17,154 nt of DNA, taken from Pseudomonadota bacterium. GTDB taxonomy: Bacteria; Pseudomonadota; Alphaproteobacteria; Rhizobiales; Beijerinckiaceae. How positions within the stretch are numbered: position 1 is the first letter of the stretch; the number at the start of each line of letters is the position of its first letter. The notes under the pieces are model-generated. The model was not told where the DNA came from, made no database searches, and was given only the letters and a program-made list of their open reading frames with translations. The translations under genes and the position numbers were made by a program. Shown piece after piece: positions 15,261 to 17,154 of this stretch. Location of the stretch: NCBI GenBank assembly GCA_023426505.1, contig JAFAAP010000175.1, positions 1-17,154 of the forward strand. Direction: 5' to 3'.

Positions 15261-15733
15261 CAACGGAAGCTGCAGCAGATTTGTTCCAGCAGGAGCTTGC
15301 GGCCTTGAGCCACTGGCGGCGCCATGGGTCGGTGGAAGCCCGAACCGCCATAGGGCGCAGAGCACCAGCTCGAGCCTCGTATGAGGGTCTGACCTCTCAC
15401 TGCGCGTCGAACAGAGCTCCCGCTGTGTGGACAAGGCCACGAAGGCAGGCGGGGCGTGGATCTCCGTCGCCAGCCATGGATTTTCGCTCCCAGCCGGCAA
15501 TGGTGGCGGGTGAGGGACAGAATGGATGCGCCTAGCTGGCCGAACCACGGACGGCTGCGCCGGATTTGGTGCGATGCCCGCAAAGCCGATCTTGTCTCAG
15601 ATGCAATGCAACGCACGGAATGGCAATCATAAGCTTGCATCAACGCAATCGAAGTGACGTGGCGCCCGTCGCGAAGCGGCTTATCTCTTGGACAGCACCG
15701 GGGCGCTGGCCGCCCCTTCGGAGGACGATGACA
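15261..15733. other. Divergent intergenic region without a recognisable gene
   Basis: This stretch of about 470 nt separates the minus-strand PIG-L operon from the plus-strand dioxygenase and should hold both promoters. Open frames cross it on both strands, but the proteins they would make are rich in Arg, Pro and Ser and look like none I know. GATGCAA (15600-15606) and TTGCATC (15635-15641) form a 7-bp inverted repeat 28 nt apart, and CAACGCA occurs twice (15609-15615 and 15641-15647); either could be a regulator site. I cannot identify convincing -35 or -10 boxes. Confidence 0.5.
15700..15716 (+). promoter_or_regulatory. GC-rich hairpin in the dioxygenase leader
   Basis: GGGGCG (15700-15705) and CGCCCC (15711-15716) form a perfect 6-bp stem with a 5-nt loop that ends 3 nt before the GGAGG ribosome-binding site (15720-15724). 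Its 3' arm could alternatively pair weakly with that site. A translational effect is possible but unproven. Confidence 0.3.
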
Positions 15734-16666
15734 ATGCGTCACAACGGCATTCACCACATCACCGCCATCGCGGGCCCCGCTCGCCGCAACCTCGACTTCT
15801 ACACCCGGACCCTGGGACTGCGCCTGGTCAAGAAGACCGTCAACTTCGACGACCCGAGCACTTACCACTTCTACTATGGCGACGAGGCCGGCCAGCCTGG
15901 CACGATCCTGACATTCTTCCCTTGGGAGCATGCCGCTCCCGGCCGGCTGGGCGTGGGAGAGATGCAGGAAACCGTCTTCCGGGTGCCCGAGGGCTCGATC
16001 GGCTACTGGATGCATCGCCTCGTCGAGAAGGGCGTGCCGCACGAGGTGCCGGCAAAGCGCTTCGGCGAGACCGTTCTTGCCTTCAAGGATCCCGACGGTA
16101 TGCGCCTGGCGATCGTTGCCGTGCCCGGCATCGAGAACGAGCCTGCGTGGAGCGATGGTGAAATTCCGGCCGAGCATGCGATCCGCGGCTTTCACAGTGC
16201 CAGCCTTCTCCTGGCCAAGGCCGCTCCCACGGGAGCGATCCTGACCGATGTCTTCGGCTTCGCCGAGGTGGCGCGCGAAGGGTCGGTCGTGCGCTACAAG
16301 GCGGGCGACACGGTGCTCGGCGGCATCATCGATCTGCGTGAAGCAGGCGACTTCCTGCGCGGCCGCCCCGGGGCAGGTACGGTCCACCACATTGCTTTCC
16401 GAGCCGAGAGCGATGCGGTCCAGGCGGAGATGGTCGACAAGCTGCTTCGCAACCACGGCATCCGCACGACGGAGCAGAAGGACCGCGACTACTTCCGGGC
16501 GGTTTACTTCCGCGAGCCCGGCGGTCTGCTGTTCGAGATCGCTACCGACGATCCGGGCTTCGCGGTCGATGAGCCCTCCACGTCGCTGGGCCAGGCCTTG
16601 AAGCTTCCGCGCTTCCTGGAGCCGAGCCGGTCCGAGATCGAGGCCGTACTGCCGAAGGTCGCCTGA
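15734..16666 (+). CDS. Ring-cleaving dioxygenase, VOC (glyoxalase) superfamily, MhqO-like
   Basis: A 310-residue tandem vicinal-oxygen-chelate protein. The first module starts GIHHITAIAGPARRNLDFYTRTLGL (H8), and the second has GTVHHIAFRAE (H219) and LLFEIATDDPGF (E268), giving a plausible 2-His-1-Glu metal site. The family is annotated as extradiol-type dioxygenase, and Bacillus MhqO protects against hydroquinones and methylhydroquinone. The frame is open upstream to 15566, but GGAGG at 15720-15724 marks the real start. The ATG at 15734 is 9 nt from it, while the ATG at 15728 (adding Met-Thr) is only 3 nt away, so I prefer 15734. An MhqD-type hydrolase follows in the same direction, which supports a quinone or aromatic detoxification role. 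The true substrate is unknown. Confidence 0.9.
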   Translation: MRHNGIHHITAIAGPARRNLDFYTRTLGLRLVKKTVNFDDPSTYHFYYGDEAGQPGTILTFFPWEHAAPGRLGVGEMQETVFRVPEGSIGYWMHRLVEKGVPHEVPAKRFGETVLAFKDPDGMRLAIVAVPGIENEPAWSDGEIPAEHAIRGFHSASLLLAKAAPTGAILTDVFGFAEVAREGSVVRYKAGDTVLGGIIDLREAGDFLRGRPGAGTVHHIAFRAESDAVQAEMVDKLLRNHGIRTTEQKDRDYFRAVYFREPGGLLFEIATDDPGFAVDEPSTSLGQALKLPRFLEPSRSEIEAVLPKVA

Positions 16667-16679
16667 CCTGTCCATGTGT

Positions 16680-16712
16680 GCCCCGTCGTCTGACATGAGC
16701 AGACGACGGGGC
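16680..16712 (+). terminator. Strong hairpin after the dioxygenase gene
   Basis: GCCCCGTCGTCTG (16680-16692) and CAGACGACGGGGC (16700-16712) are perfect 13-bp arms with a 7-nt loop, 13 nt past the dioxygenase stop. The following sequence CCTTCATCC has no real U-run, so it may act as a partial terminator or stabilise the 3' end of the upstream message. Because it sits before the hydrolase gene, it would lower read-through into it. Confidence 0.7.
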
Positions 16713-16761
16713 CCTTCATCCTGGTTCGAATTACGGGCGCACAGCCCGTCTTGAGGTTTCG

Positions 16762-17154
16762 ATGAACGCCACGACTGAACTCTCATTCGTCCACCGCTTC
16801 AAGCCAGCCACGGAACCGGGCCGGCCGCCGCTCCTGCTGCTGCACGGAACCGGCGGCAATGAGGACGATCTATTGCCTCTCGGCACCATGATTGCGCCGG
16901 ACTCCGCGCTGCTATCGCCGCGAGGCAAGGTGCTCGAAGGCGGCATGCCGCGCTTTTTCCGGCGCTTGCAGGAGGGCATCTTCGACGAGGACGACGTGCG
17001 CCGGCGTGCCGATGAGCTCGCCGACTTCGTCGCGAAGGCCCGTGAGGTCTACGGCCTGTCGGCCCCGGTTGCAGTCGGCTTCTCCAATGGGGCCAACATC
17101 GCTGCCGCCATGCTCCAGCTCCGTCCCGATGCTCTCGCCGGAGCGGTCCTGCTC
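16762..17154 (+). CDS. Alpha/beta-hydrolase, phospholipase/carboxylesterase family (MhqD-like), 3' end cut by window
   Basis: The first 131 residues of a serine hydrolase; the frame is open to the right edge. The oxyanion-hole motif LLLLHGTGGNEDDLLPLG is at about 24-41 and the nucleophile elbow GFSNGAN at 106-112 (S108). The Asp and His of the triad would lie beyond the window. The ATG at 16762 has GAGG at 16753-16756, 5 nt upstream, and the product begins at the usual place for the family. It lies 95 nt after the VOC dioxygenase, with a strong hairpin between. In Bacillus the homologous types MhqO and MhqD also occur together, so a shared role in aromatic or quinone stress is a fair inference, but esterase specificity is not known. 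Confidence 0.88.
   Translation, partial: MNATTELSFVHRFKPATEPGRPPLLLLHGTGGNEDDLLPLGTMIAPDSALLSPRGKVLEGGMPRFFRRLQEGIFDEDDVRRRADELADFVAKAREVYGLSAPVAVGFSNGANIAAAMLQLRPDALAGAVLL

Noticed and set aside
15600..15647. Inverted repeat GATGCAA/TTGCATC and repeated CAACGCA as a definite operator for the dioxygenase gene.
   Set aside because: The arms are short and 28 nt apart, and I know no matching regulator site, so I list it only as a detail of the intergenic region.
15260..16786. A 508-codon open frame on the minus strand across the dioxygenase gene.
   Set aside because: It is antisense to a gene with a clear ribosome site and full VOC motifs, and its translation shows no recognisable domain.
1..17154. 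Search for CRISPR arrays, tRNA or rRNA genes, insertion sequences and prophage genes.
   Set aside because: I saw no regularly spaced repeats, no transposase or integrase sequence, and no RNA-gene signature. The window reads as ordinary metabolic and envelope genes.

Overview
The window looks like chromosomal DNA of a high-GC alphaproteobacterium. My best guess is Hyphomicrobiales, possibly a Methylobacteriaceae/Microvirga-like lineage. The basis is the arginase and ornithine cyclodeaminase pair beside an AsnC-type regulator, the membrane-anchored DUF2778 (Tlde1-like) protein, and a GNAT/PIG-L/methyltransferase cassette of a type I associate with these bacteria. This placement is from memory of protein families, not from a search. 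I see no phage, insertion sequence, tRNA, rRNA or CRISPR array. The ABC permease at the left edge and the hydrolase at the right edge are both cut by the window.

Left block (1-6732), amino-acid and peptide uptake and catabolism. On the plus strand are the 3' part of a DppC-type permease and two overlapping DppD/DppF-type ATPases. They are followed by an unusual 506-residue protein that joins a COG3786 (YkuD-like) L,D-transpeptidase domain to an AstE/AspA-type M14 zinc hydrolase domain. Converging on this from the minus strand is a two-gene unit, arginase then ornithine cyclodeaminase, which turns arginine into ornithine and then proline. A divergent Lrp/AsnC regulator sits next to it, and a near-perfect palindrome overlaps the regulator's start codon. 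A reasonable inference is that imported peptides or N-blocked amino acids are trimmed in the cytosol and the arginine/ornithine part is fed to proline and glutamate.

Middle block (6873-11097). A 987-residue exported cytochrome carries six CXXCH haem motifs, the first in a cytochrome P460-like segment. Short sequence motifs upstream of it resemble the palindrome at the Lrp gene. It converges on a minus-strand, membrane-anchored, proline-rich protein with a DUF2778/Tlde1 L,D-transpeptidase-like domain.

Right block (11320-15260, minus strand). A tightly coupled four-gene operon runs PIG-L deacetylase, GT4 glycosyltransferase, GNAT (CelD/BcsL-type) acetyltransferase, SAM methyltransferase, with 4-, 4- and 8-nt overlaps. 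The combination of glycosyl transfer, deacetylation, acylation and methylation suggests one small glycoconjugate pathway whose product I cannot name. It is the best candidate here for an undescribed system.

Right edge (15734-17154, plus strand). A ring-cleaving VOC dioxygenase of the MhqO type is followed by the start of an MhqD-type carboxylesterase/phospholipase. A strong 13-bp hairpin lies between them.
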